From positions 32,867,714 to 32,931,713 of the forward strand of contig NC_083592.1 of assembly GCF_027579695.1 (NCBI RefSeq): a stretch of DNA of 64,000 bases, read 5' to 3'. Each line of letters opens with the position of its first letter. Within the stretch, counting starts at the first letter, position 1. The position numbers were made by a program, and so were the translations under genes. The notes under the pieces are model-generated. The model was not told the origin of the DNA, did no database searches, and saw only the letters and a program-made list of their open reading frames with translations. Of this stretch, positions 51,401-62,197 are shown one piece after another. This DNA is from Neoarius graeffei. Taxonomy: Eukaryota > Chordata > Actinopteri > Siluriformes > Ariidae.

Positions 51401-54400
51401 GCTCTGACTGACGCTGCAATTGCTCATATCTGAAAATGAATTAGTCTCTGTGTTGTACAGGTGGGGCTGATTTTCTCCTATATTCTCTGGGCTGTTTCTC
51501 ACAACTTCAGCGTTTTTCTCCTGTCACGTGTGGTGGGAGGAATCTGTAAGGGCAACGTCAGCCTCTGCACTGCTGTCGTTGCAGATTTGTCTTGCCCCAA
51601 AGCGAGAAACAGAGGAATGGTGAGTCATTAGTTTAATTACAACTGTCTGTGTGTCTTCAGGAAGAGATCTAAAAGACCTTGTAGATGTTCACATGGTTTG
51701 TGCAATGACTGACCTGTTCCTTTTTGTGCTGTTTTCACATTAGGCAATGATTGGCGTTGCATTCTCTGTGGGCTTCACTCTGGGCCCGTTAATGGGAGCC
51801 TACTTTGCACTGAGACCAGTGGATGCTGAGATGTTTTATCAAGGCCCTGCTCTACTGGCAGTTCTCTTCTCTGTAGCAGATCTGCTGTTCATTTTTCTCA
51901 TGCTTCCAGAGACTTTGCACAAGGCAAGGGAAAAAAATATGACTAATTATCCCGTACACTAACTAATATGAACCATGATAAAGTAAATTAAGGATACTTG
52001 CTCATAATTTTGGTGGCTACATAATCATCTACGAGTCATATTTACAACAAGATCAACTATGAGCTACTGTTCACTTGCGTATCCCCCCGCTCTCGCTTAT
52101 ATCACAATGCGAGCAATCGGAGGAATAGGACACTTATTATGAATGTTGACTTCAACAAATAATTAACCCTGAAACAAGTAAGTAAAGAGCATTGTTTTCC
52201 CCAGGTATTTCAAATAGCATCCTGGTAAACTGTAATTTCGAAATAGCATTTTGCTTCTTGAAGTGGTGTCAAAATCCACCCTCTATGTTTTGTAAATGCA
52301 TTCAGTCAGTAAACAGGAAGTCGATGTGTGACAGATCTGAAAATGGTATAGAACCCCAAGCTGAAGCTCGGTACCAAATATCAAGTAGTTGTGATTTGTA
52401 GTTGCTGAGAAAATTGTTACGAAATTTTGTAAATCCACACTATATGTTTTGTAAATACATTCAGTCAGTAAACAAGAAGTCGATGTGCGACAGACCTGAA
52501 AATGGTATACACAGTATAGAACCCCAAGCTGAAGCTCGGTACCAAATATCAAGTACAACCCCGATTCCAAAAAAGTTGGGACAAAGTACAAATTGTAAAT
52601 AAAAACGGAATGCAATGATGTGGAAGTTTCAAAAGTCCATATTTTATTCAAAATAGAACATAGATGACATATCAAATGTTTAAACTGAGAAAATGTATCA
52701 TTTAAAGAGAAAAATTAGGTGATTTTAAATTTCATGACAACAACACATATCAAAAAAGTTGGGACAAGGCCATGTTTACCACTGTGAGACATCCCCTTTT
52801 CTCTTTACAACAGTCTGTAAACGTCTGGGGACTGAGGAGACAAGTTGCTCAAGTTTAGGGATAGGAATGTTAACCCATTCTTGTCTAATGTAGGATTCTA
52901 GTTGCTCAACTGTCTTGGGTCTTTTTTGTCATATCTTCCGTTTTATGATGCACCAAATGTTTTCTATGGGTGAAAGATCTGGACTGCAGGCTGGCCAGTT
53001 CAGTACCCGGACCCTTCTTCTACGCAGCCATGATGCTGTAATTGATGCAGTATGTGGTTTGGCGTTGTCATGTTGGAAAATGCAAGGTCTTCCCTGAAAG
53101 AGACGTCGTCTGGATGGGAACATATGTTGCTCTAGAACCTGGATATACCTTTCAGCATTGATGGTGTCTTTCCAGATGTGTAAGCTGCCCATGCCACACG
53201 CACTAATGCAACCCCATACCATCAGAGATGCAGGCTTCTGAACTGAGCGCTGATAACAACTTGGGTCGTCCTTCTCCTCTTTAGTCCGAATGACACAGCG
53301 TCCCTGATTTCCATAAAGGACTTCAAATTTTGATTCGTCTGACCACAGAACAGTTTTCCACTTTGCCACAGTCCATTTTAAATTAGCCTTGGCCCAGAGA
53401 AGACGTCTGCGCTTCTGGATCATGTTTCGATACGGCTTCTTCTTTGAACTATAGAGCTTTAGCTGGCAATGGCGGATGGCACGGTGAATTGTGTTCACAG
53501 ATAATGTTCTCTGGAAATATTCCTGAGCCCATTTTGTGATTTCCAATACAGAAGCATGCCTGTATGTGATGCAGTGCCGTCTAAGGGCCCGAAGATCACG
53601 GGCACCCAGTATGGTTTTCCGGCCTTGACCCTTACACACAGAGATTCTTTTGATGATATTATGCACTGTAGATGATGATATGTTCAAACTCTTTGCAATT
53701 TTACACTGTCAAACTCCTTTCTGATATTGCTCCACTATTTGTCGGCGCAGAATTAGGGGGATTGGTAATCCTCTTCCCATCTTTACTTCTGAGAGCCGCT
53801 GCCACTCCAAGATGCTCTTTTTATACCCAGTCATGTTAATGACCTATTGCCAATTGGCCTAGTGAGTTGCAATTTGGTCCTCCAGCTGTTCCTTTTTGTA
53901 CCTTTAATTTTTCCAGCCTCTTATTGCCCCTGTCCCAACTTTTTTGAGATGTGTTGCTGTCATGAAATTTCAAATGAGCCAATATTTGGCATGAAATTTC
54001 AAAATGTCTCACTTTCGACATTTAATATGTTGTCTATGTTCTATTGTGAATACAATATCAGTTTTTGAGATTTGTAAATGATTGCATTCCATTTTTATTT
54101 ACAATTTGTTCTTTGTCCCAACTTTTTTGGAATCAGGGTTGTAGTTGTGATTTGTAGTTGCTGAAAAAAGTGTTACGAAATTTTGTAAATCCACGCTATA
54201 TGTTTTGTAAATACATTGTCAGTAAACAGGAAGTCGATGTGCGACAGACCTGAAAACAGTATACACAGTATAGAACCCCAAGCTGAAGCTCGGTACCAAA
54301 TATCAAGTAGTTGTGATTTGTAATTGCTGAGAAAAGTGTTACGAAATTTTGTAAATCCACGCTATATGTTTTGTAAATACATTCAGTCAGTAAACAGGAA

Positions 54401-57400
54401 GTCGATGTGCGACAGACCTGAAAACAGTATACACGGTATAGAACCCCAAGCTGAAGTTTGGTACCAAGTACCAAATGGCTATGATTTGTGGTTGCTGAGA
54501 AAAAGGGTGTTTTGGATGGACAGAGGTAAACCAGTATACCCCTCCACCTTTGGAGCGGGGTATAAAAATCTTTTTTGTTTGTTTTAATGTAGGGCACCTC
54601 AGAGCCTACAGGTGTTCAGGAGATAGGAGACCTGCTCAACCCAGTGGCCCTTTTCAACTTCTCTGCAGTCACAAGAACAAAGGAGCCACCCTCCAAACAA
54701 CGTAGGCTCATGTAATATAATATACATTCAAATCCCATGTCGGTAGCTTCTTACTGTTGTTTAATAGCTTGCGTGTTGAACTTACTGCAAGTTGTAAAAT
54801 ACAGTAAGAGTGCCATTCAGTACAGCTCGGAGATGATTGAATTGCTTTTGTCTGCCATATTCTTTTGGCTGGTTTGATTTGGGTAAGCATTGCACACACT
54901 TCTTATAAAATAGTCTATTACAGGAATGCTGAAACTCAGTGTGGTTTTAATTTAAACTCAACCATCACAGTGTGTTCCTTACATTTGACTTTCTGTATTT
55001 TTTTTTTTCTTTTCTTGTCATTGCTACATCAGGGATGCACAATCTTAAGGTGCTCGGCTTGGTGTACTTCACATACCTCTTCCTTTTCTCTGGTCTTGAG
55101 TTCACACTGAGCTTCTTAACTCATCAACGCTTCCAGTTCTCCAGGTAAGTTCTACCCGAGGTGAAACTATCCCAAATATCCTCAAACTGCCGCCACGTGA
55201 AACCATGGAATAAAAAGATGTCCCACTGTGAATGTATTGTTTACGATCATTCTGGTCCTATTTCTCTATCCAGTCAAAATTGGTTTTGTATGTCCTGCAC
55301 AATATTTCTACTTTAACACGTCGATACGATTGTCATGCCTTGACTGACACTCAGTATTGTTCTTATCTGAATCCCAACACATGCCACTTACATTACATAC
55401 ATGTCAACCTTTGGTCAATCAAACCTGTATAACCAACCTCCAAAATCCGTATTTCCCTTATAAAATCCGTATAAGATGCAAATTAAAATAATTTACCTAA
55501 AATTTGAATAATAATTAACAATGATATATCCCAGTTACTTTTTATTCAATATTAAGAACAATAAACCTTCAGAATGAATACAAAGCTCCAATGTTTGACA
55601 AAAACACAAAGTGTTATCAGCGTAGTTACGAAGGAAATACTTCGTTGTTTGGAGACAGGTTTCACCGAGCGGCTATTATGCGCGAGACTTCATATTAGCC
55701 ACAAAGTCAGGAAAATCTGTTCGTAAAATTACGTTATAATGACCAAATACAATGAAAAGTACTTTTCCAGTGTCACCTGTGAAAGGTAATCCCATGTGAT
55801 CTCGTTTGGACGGTAAACCTGTTGGTACAGTTAAACGCAGCACATGAATGAGGCATCTTTATTCTCGGCTACTGTTGAAGAATCTCCACTTTGCCACATC
55901 CAATATGGCGGCGAGGATGACGTATGATTCTACGCAGAAGGCGGCGTCTATGTTTATATGTCTATGACTTCACGGTTGGCGGGATTCTCGCAATGCGGTG
56001 TGCGCATGATCAAAAGTGGAACGAAGTCTCGCTACCACAAGATAACGCGCGATTTCATAAGACTCTTTACTGGCTGTCTGTGGTGTACAGTACGTTTGTA
56101 AATGTTATGCGCTCTTTTATCATCGTGGGAATTGATTATAGCTCTAAATAAATATTGAAGTTTTTTTAAAGAATCCGTATAACTTTATTTGTACGCCCGT
56201 ATACTACGTTTATTGAATCAAATCCGTATAAAATACGGACATTCCGTATAGGTTGACATGTATGACATTATCACGGAGAGTAATTTATCTGGAAAATCTC
56301 ATTTCTAATGTTTGATCATGATCAGCTGACTTTATTGGCAATGACAAAAATGCCAAGATGAGCATTTCTTTGTCCCAGCATGCAACAGGGGAAGATGTTC
56401 TTCTTCATTGGTATCACCATGGCAGCATTCCAGGGAGGATACGCCCGCAGGATCCAGCCAGGTCAGCAGATCCGGACAGTCCGCATGGCAAGTCTCTCAG
56501 TTCAACACTGTTCCTTTTCAATTAAACACAGTTAATCCTTCACAGGAGCACGAGATAAAATTACAGTACACACAGTTCAAGAATTCAGCATAGTTTATTA
56601 TATCACATTTAATAGCATTTAGCAGACACTCTTATCCAGAGCAACGTACAACATGGCCTAATGGTTAGAGAAGCAGCTTTGGGGCCAAAAGGTTGCTGGT
56701 TTGATTCCCTGGACCAACAGGAATGAGGAAGGCACCTAACCCCTAACTGCTCCCCAATATGTTGCACGTCACTCTGGATAAGTCTGTTAAATCCCAGTAA
56801 TGTAGCATACCCAGAGCAGCCTGGGGAGCAGTTGGGGTTAGGTGCCTTGCTCAAGGGCACTTCAGCCATTCCTTTTGGTCCAGGGAATCAAACCAGCAAC
56901 CTTTTGATCCCAAAGCTACTTCTCTAACCATTAGACCATGGCTTCCTCCATGTTTGTTCATCTTTAAAGATTGAAGATGTATGTGTGTGTATATAATATT
57001 AAATGTGGGTTTATTCATCAACTGAATTGCACGAACAATTTAGCAACAGTAGTTTTTGTGTAAACTGCAAGTTGGCTTAGTGGTTAGTGTGTTTGCCTCT
57101 CGACTGGGAGATTGCAAGTTTAACTCGCAGTCAAGTTGTACCAAAAGTGGTATCTACTACCATCTGGCGGGCCGGGCATGCTGCAATATGGACACGAGTA
57201 GAGAGTCTAACGCTCATGGTTACCTATGTAACCCTAGTTATGTAATGGGTGAGAGGCTCAGGGCTACAGAAACCGAGATCAGTGCCACTCAATGCGCGAA
57301 GTGCCTGGTTAGTACTAGGACAGGAGACTGCCTGGGAAGATCAGGCCCTGGCATGGGAAGGGACTTTTTTGTTTTTGTATATGGATGCATGGGCGGCACG

Positions 57401-60400
57401 GTGGTGTCGTGGTTAGCACTGTCTCCTCACAGCAAGAAGATTCTGGGTTTGAGCCCAGCGGGGGCCTTTCTGTGTAGAGTTTGTTCTCCCGGCGTCTGCG
57501 TGGGTTTCCTCCGGGTGCTCTGGTTTCCAAAGACATGCAGGTTAGACTAATTGGTGGCTCTAAATTGACCGTGTGTGTGTGAATGGTTGAGCGGAGAAAA
57601 CCTGTATAATAATCCAGTAGAAGGCAACGGGAAACCACTACTATAATGTTCCCTGGAGACTCTGATGGCTGAAGCCATCAGAGCGGCCACGTCACTGTAG
57701 TGATATGCCAAAATGGATGGATGGTTTGGAGGCATGTTGTATCTTACTTTGTTTCATGGCAAAACTAATAAACAGATTAATTTAAAAAGAAAGAGAGAAA
57801 TCTGTCTAGCATTTTATACAAAGAACTCCCCACTGCTAAGAGTATTATGTGAGAGTCAAAGAAGTAATCGAAGCCATGGCCTAAAGGTTAGAGAAGCAGC
57901 TCTGGGACCAAAAGGTTGCTGGTTTGATTCCCTGGAATGGCTGAAGTGTCCTTGAGCAAGGCACCTAACCCCCAACTGCTCCCTGGGTTCTACAGCACTA
58001 CTCTGGGGATGTGTGCTCACATCCCCAAATGGGTTAAATGCAGAGAAAGAATTTCACCATGCTTTAATGTACATGTGATGAATAAAGGCTTAAAATTCCC
58101 CAAAATAATTTTAAAGTAGTACTGTATAATTGATGCAGCCTGTTCATCTTGATTCCCCAATGTTTTAGAAACTGTTTTTCCTTTTTTATGTATCGAAATA
58201 CACGAGTAACACCATTAAAATATACTTATAGAAAAGTATAGGTTAAAAAATAAACTATTTTTTACCTTGGCTTTTAAGGAATAATCATTATGTCAATGGC
58301 GTGTTTTTATTTCTAAGTCGGATTTTTGTATTTTCAGGCAATGTTATTACTCATTCCAGCTTTCATACTCCTTGGAATAGCGTGGAATTTAATAGTGCTC
58401 TACATCAGCCTGTTTTTGTATTCCTTTGGTAAGCATTATCTATTTTTTTTTTTTAGATTTTCTTTTTGAGAATTGACATTTTACTGGAAAAGAAATGGCT
58501 CGTTATACCGACAGCATGCCTTCTCTGTTTTTCTCCAGCGGCTGCCATTGTTGTGCCGTGCCTTTCAGCACAAGTATCTGGACACGGTGAGCACGAGTTC
58601 TCCCAACTGTATTAATCAACAACCATAGATAAATTTATTCCCATTATTCATCCTGTTAATTAAAAAGTAATTGAAAAAAAAGTAGCAATTTTTATACTCC
58701 GTGTTTGCGGCCTGTATTTTGTTTCATCGCTGAATAGGTAACCGTTTATCCTTATTTCTTGATTGCATTAGGCACAGCGAGTCAGAAGGGTACAGTGATG
58801 GGGATCCTGCGTAGTCTTGGCGCACTGGCCCGAGCACTGGGCCCAATTGTGGCTTCATCAGGTGACCAATCTCATATCAGTTTGTATGTGGTTAAAGGTC
58901 CCATGGCATGAAATTGTCACTTTCTGAGGTTTTTTAACGTTAAAATGAGTTCCTCTGACCTTCTTAAGTCACCCCAGTGGCTAGAAATTTCATAATGTGT
59001 AAACCAAACTATGCCCAACAATTGAGAATGGCGCGTCAAAACGGCGCGTTGATAAACTCTTCCCTTGCCTACGTCAGCAAGGGAGATGATCCCCACGCCC
59101 CCCCTCTGGATTCCCACCCACTGTATGGATTGCCCCGCCCAGTTGTAGTGAGGAGACCATAGAGGACACAACAACATGGCATCACCTAAGCGAGCGAAAC
59201 ATGGAAATTGCGCTGTACATGGATGTGACAACACAGAAAAGAGTGTTTTTACTGCCGACGGGAGAGCCCCTGAAGACGCAGTGGCTTAATTTTATTTACT
59301 TCAATAATACGCCGTCGAGTCTACCTAAGACGGTGTATGTTTGTCGGAAGCATTTTCCTGAGGAATGTTTCCACAACTTGGGACAGTACAGGGCAGGTTT
59401 TGCACATCAACTGTCACTGAAGCCTGGGTCCGTACCAAGCATCCCTGCTGCATCAGCAACAAACACCGAACAAGTAAGTGTATAACTGGTCGTTTTGCCG
59501 TGTTTTAAAATCGGTGCGTTAGCCTAGCAATGGCTACATTAGCTGTGCAGCTAACCGCTTCCTGCAGTTAGCCAGGTAATCTGCGCTACAAAACTAAAGA
59601 GCATGCAGCATGCTCTGTTAAACTGAGTTTAGTCTGGAAATTGACTGTAACTTATGAGCTTATGTTTGACTATTGCTCCGCAATGCATGTCTTCTGTTGG
59701 ATAAGCGCTATGTTGTTGTAGTTGCTGCTTCTATCCTCTTTGGTTATGGAGTGCGTGTTCAAGCCTAGGATATTATACGTTCGTAAACTACCACTCCGAA
59801 CACTCTCACTCTCTGTTCTCTGTGTCACGTTGAGTTTACGAAAGGAGTCCGAGGGAGAACGGGGTTTTGTCTTAGCAGCGTGGCTACAGGCGCTGATAGC
59901 AGCGAGTATGTGTGCGCGCAGCTTGGTCAAGCCCCTCCCCCTCCCCCCATGGCCCGCCCCCACCCTCTACCCTTCCCCGCCTCCTGCTTCTCATTAGCAA
60001 AACGACGCACTGGGAAAAGCGCTGAAATGGGGCTTTCTCCCAGGAGGCTGTATCTATGTGCCGAGGGTTCATTTCGAGAAAGGCTGCGGATATAACATCC
60101 GGAAACCTCCACGAGCCCGTTTAAAGCATCAACAAACCACCATGCCATGGGACCTTTAAACAAAATAAGGAGAAGCCTTTTCTCTTATTACTATAGCCTA
60201 CAGTTTAACTACCAGCACTCCTCCAGAAATGATCTTGCCCACATACATGTATTACTGAGAGTATAGATCATCTTTAGCTTTTTAGTTGGTCATTTCCTGG
60301 TCAAGATCATTTAAAAAGAGGCATGTGTAGTCCTTTATATTTAGGCAGTTGTGACATTTTCCTTTGCAGTGTACTGGCTTGCTGGAGCTGAGATGTGCTT

Positions 60401-60473
60401 CGTCGTCAGTTCGGCTTTCTTTATTGTCCCGTTGCTCTTATTGAGCCGACTACAGCAACACAAAGAGGACTAA
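48467..60473 (+). CDS. MFSD10: Major facilitator superfamily domain-containing protein 10 (TETRAN-like transporter), twelve coding exons
   Basis: Membrane transporter of the MFS fold, related to bacterial tetracycline exporters. Exons: 48467-48613, 49226-49322, 51220-51323, 51461-51619, 51744-51923, 54593-54701, 55033-55144, 56379-56487, 58338-58428, 58539-58586, 58772-58861 and 60370-60473 (TAA 60471-60473). They sum to 449 residues with consistent phase. Seen: first membrane segment [40 protein letters not shown]; the MFS motif A loop [11 protein letters not shown] at the end of exon 3; [67 protein letters not shown]. The introns after 51923 and 56487 begin GCAAGG and GCAAGT rather than GT. 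The start codon is the first ATG before the first membrane segment; a non-coding exon probably lies near 45.4 kb. All introns are rich in transposons. The exon calls rest on homology to vertebrate MFSD10 and splice consensus. Confidence 0.92.
49749..50660 (+). pseudogene. Tc1-like transposase remnant
   Basis: Begins ATGAGAAAGTCCAAGGAGCT, coding [14 protein letters not shown] as in Sleeping Beauty-type transposases. Later fragments include [11 protein letters not shown] (first Asp) and text for a [14 protein letters not shown] end at about 50455. Many frameshifts and stops. Confidence 0.8.
50831..51060 (+). mobile_element. SINE, family B (GAGCAAGGCACCTAACCCC type), copy 1
   Basis: tRNA-like head (TGGCCTAATGGTTAGAGAAA, B-box GGTTCGATTCC) and conserved body TTGAGCAAGGCACCTAACCC. 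A short duplication TTGCCATGA flanks it, placed inside the right inverted repeat of the Tc1 element. Confidence 0.82.
52262..52555. repeat. 165-bp tandem repeat, left part
   Basis: About two units sharing TTGTAAATCCAC, GTTTTGTAAATACATTCAGT, GAAGTCGATGTGCGACAGA and CCCCAAGCTGAAGCTCGGTA. Cut by the Tc1 element that follows. In the MFSD10 intron 51924-54592. Confidence 0.85.
52556..54141. mobile_element. Tc1-like transposon, sister of the 24.5-kb copy
   Basis: TA-flanked, with ends CAACCCCGATTCC and GGAATCAGGGTTG, same subfamily and opposite orientation to the element at 24489-26092. Removing it and one TA restores AAGTAGTTGTGATTTG, the tandem-repeat sequence found nearby at 52381. Confidence 0.93.
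52776..53780 (-). pseudogene. Tc1 transposase, recently inactivated
   Basis: Collinear with the intact transposase at 24850-25872 and nearly identical. It differs by an 18-base in-frame deletion after [13 protein letters not shown] and two nonsense codons, each where the intact copy has CGA and this one TGA (53708-53710 in KGV.QCK and 52929-52931 in RKI.QKR). The catalytic motifs [17 protein letters not shown] and [11 protein letters not shown] remain. Confidence 0.9.
54142..54570. repeat. 165-bp tandem repeat, right part
   Basis: About two and a half more units of the same array, the last passing into AAACCAGTATACCCCTCCAC. Ends just before the MFSD10 exon at 54593. Confidence 0.85.
55396..56264. 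mobile_element. Non-autonomous DNA transposon with CATACATGTCAACCT ends
   Basis: The inverted ends CATACATGTCAACCT and AGGTTGACATGTATG are followed on both sides by several AAATCCGTAT(A/T) repeats, likely transposase-binding repeats. ACATTA may be the target duplication. No transposase. In the MFSD10 intron 55145-56378. Confidence 0.72.
56640..56945. mobile_element. SINE, family B, two partial copies in inverted order
   Basis: A plus-strand copy (about 56645-56790) meets a minus-strand copy (about 56810-56945). Both carry the GCCTAATGGTTAGAGAAGCA head and the AAGGCACCTAACCCC body. Confidence 0.75.
57060..57372 (+). mobile_element. Composite SINE with tRNA-like head and 5S-like segment
   Basis: The head at 57075-57132 looks like a degenerate tRNA promoter (TTGGCTTAGTGGTTAGTGTG, TTTAACTCGC). 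From about 57298 the text GCCTGGTTAGTACTAGGACA then GGAGACTGCCTGGGAA resembles the 3' half of 5S rRNA, including its C-box region. Not a functional 5S gene: the first half is missing. Confidence 0.6.
57391..57735 (+). mobile_element. SINE family A, diverged, copy 12
   Basis: Keeps the head (GGGCGGCACGGTGGTGTCGT) and the first half of the body, then a different 3' part (ACCTGTATAATAATCCAGTA) ending GATGGATGG, so it may be a related subfamily. Confidence 0.75.
57873..58090 (+). mobile_element. SINE, family B, full copy
   Basis: Head CATGGCCTAAAGGTTAGAGA, body TTGAGCAAGGCACCTAACCC, and a 3' end TTCACCATGCTTTAATGTAC then ATGAATAAAGGCTTAAAA. In the MFSD10 intron 56488-58337. Confidence 0.82.
58892..60160 (+). 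mobile_element. DNA transposon carrying a THAP-finger exon
   Basis: The inverted ends TTAAAGGTCCCATGGCATG and CATGCCATGGGACCTTTAA bound 1.27 kb in the last MFSD10 intron. The interior has a coding exon for a THAP domain, then GC-rich sequence. No transposase core, so non-autonomous. Confidence 0.8.
59176..59473 (+). pseudogene. THAP-type zinc finger exon in a transposon
   Basis: From ATG 59176: [20 protein letters not shown] (the CxxxxC start of the C2CH finger), then in a second frame the conserved WLNF region, [14 protein letters not shown] (the C..H pair) and LKPGSVPSI (AVPTIF-like end), followed by a donor GTAAGT at 59474. The two parts are in different frames, one base apart, near 59238 within a run of T, so this copy is frameshifted. 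THAP domains occur in P-element-like transposases and host factors. Confidence 0.72.
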
Positions 60474-60896
60474 GAACACTCATGCAACGTTTACCGGAAA
60501 TACTTTTTACAAACTCCTTTTATATATTCAAGTATGGGGTACATGTATAGTATTTTTCTACTTTCCTTTTTATATACTTTTTTTTTTTTTACAAAACATT
60601 CATGGTACGATATGATTTGAAAAGACCGTAATGCAGTATGACACTGACATGGTTTTGTTATACTACAGGGCTGCACTAGATATTACATTTGATTAACATT
60701 ACAAACCTTTTGTAACTCTGTAACATGGTGTAGACATGTAGATTTTCTGTTCTCTAACTCTGTTGTGAACCCATCAGGCACTCCGTTGCATTTATTTTTG
60801 CACCTGCCGGTATAATGCAAACCGTTTGATGTTGTGGAAGGATAATGAGAATTTTTATTCTCGCAGAATTACCTGTTCACATGTAAAACTGCAAAC

Positions 60897-60902
60897 ATTA
60901 AA
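60897..60902 (+). promoter_or_regulatory. Candidate MFSD10 polyadenylation signal
   Basis: An ATTAAA variant signal about 425 bases after the MFSD10 stop. Chosen for its position; other weak signals may be used. Confidence 0.35.
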
Positions 60903-61347
60903 CGTTGACCTCATGTAAACCTGCTGTCCTGAAGAAGTTTGTAATGGGAATTCTGTTTTTTTTTTTTTTCACTGAGTCAGATCCTTGGGCACAGCTTCCA
61001 AACAGTCCACTGTATTTTTGTTCTCCAGTGAGTCGTGTTGTGCACATGGTGCCCTGCAATGGACTGATGTCCCATCCAGGGTGTATTTCTGCCTTCCACT
61101 GAGTGTTCATGGGAAATGCTCTGGATTCACCACTCACTAAAGATGAATGAATTCGCACTAAAACCGTTTATGTTGAAACAAGGTGTCCATGATCATTTCA
61201 AAATTACACTGCAAGAGGAAAGGCACTGGCTACATCTACAAAAAAAAGAAGAAGAAGAAAACAGCTTGTATATGCGAGCTAGCTCACAATAGTCTACTAG
61301 TAGCACCATAAACTTGTACAGTATATGGAAGAAGAAGAAAATACAGG
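60903..61347. other. Intergenic, nothing recognised
   Basis: Downstream of MFSD10. A poly-T run near 60956 and GAA/AAG repeats near 61245 and 61330. No gene. Confidence 0.5.
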
Positions 61348-61826
61348 TACATGCACTCACTGGCCATTTTAATAAGAACTTGTTCTTGATTCTAAGATTC
61401 CTGTTCTTGGCTGCACGATGTGTTCTTCTGCTGTTGCATGCTGAGATGTTTTTCTGCTCACCATGGATGTAAAGAGTTGCTATGTGTTACTATATCCTTG
61501 CTGGCAGCTCAGACCAATCTGGCCATTTTCCTCTGACCTCTCTAATCAACAAGACGTTTCCACCCACAGAACTGTCGCTCACTCAGTGTTTTTTGTTTTT
61601 CGCACCACTCTGTGTAAACTCCAGAGACTGTGTGTGAAAACCCCAGATGATCAGCACTTTTTGAAATACTCAAACCACTCAATCTGGCACCAACACCCAT
61701 GTCACAGTGAAAGTCACACTTTTTGAGATCATAATTTTTCCCCTTCTGATGTTTGGAGTGAACATTAACCGAAGCTCTTGATTTGTATGTATAGGTGTTC
61801 CTAATAAAGTGGCTGGTGAATGAATA
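61348..61826. mobile_element. MITE with CACTCACTGGCC ends
   Basis: The left end GCACTCACTGGCCATTTTAA and the right end TAATAAAGTGGCTGGTGAAT are imperfect inverted repeats of a type common in fish. Non-coding. Confidence 0.7.
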
Positions 61827-61828
61827 TC

Positions 61829-62174
61829 TCATCTCATTATCTGTAGCCGCTTTATCCTGTTCTACAGGGTCGCAGGCAAGCTGGAGCCTATCCCAGCTGA
61901 CTACGGGCGAAAGGTGGGGTACACCCTGGACAAGTCGCCAGGTCATCACAGGGCTGACACATAGACAACCATTCACACCTACGGTCAATTTAGAGTCACC
62001 AGTTAACCTAACCTGCATGTCTTTGGACTGTGGGGGAAACCGGAGCACCCGGAGGAAACCCACGCGGACACGGGGAGAACATGCAAACTCCGCACAGAAA
62101 GGCCCTCACGGGGCTCGAACCCAGACCTTCTTGCTGTGAGGCGACAGCGCTAACCACTACACCACCGTGTCGCG
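61829..62174 (-). mobile_element. tRNA-derived SINE, family A, copy 13
   Basis: Minus-strand copy with small deletions in the body and head. Lies between a MITE and the large palindrome. Confidence 0.9.
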
Positions 62175-62197
62175 GTGAATTTTTTATATATATATAT

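Noticed and set aside
57298..57350. 5S rRNA gene
   Set aside because: Only the 3' half is similar; the 5' half and terminator are missing, so it is a SINE part.
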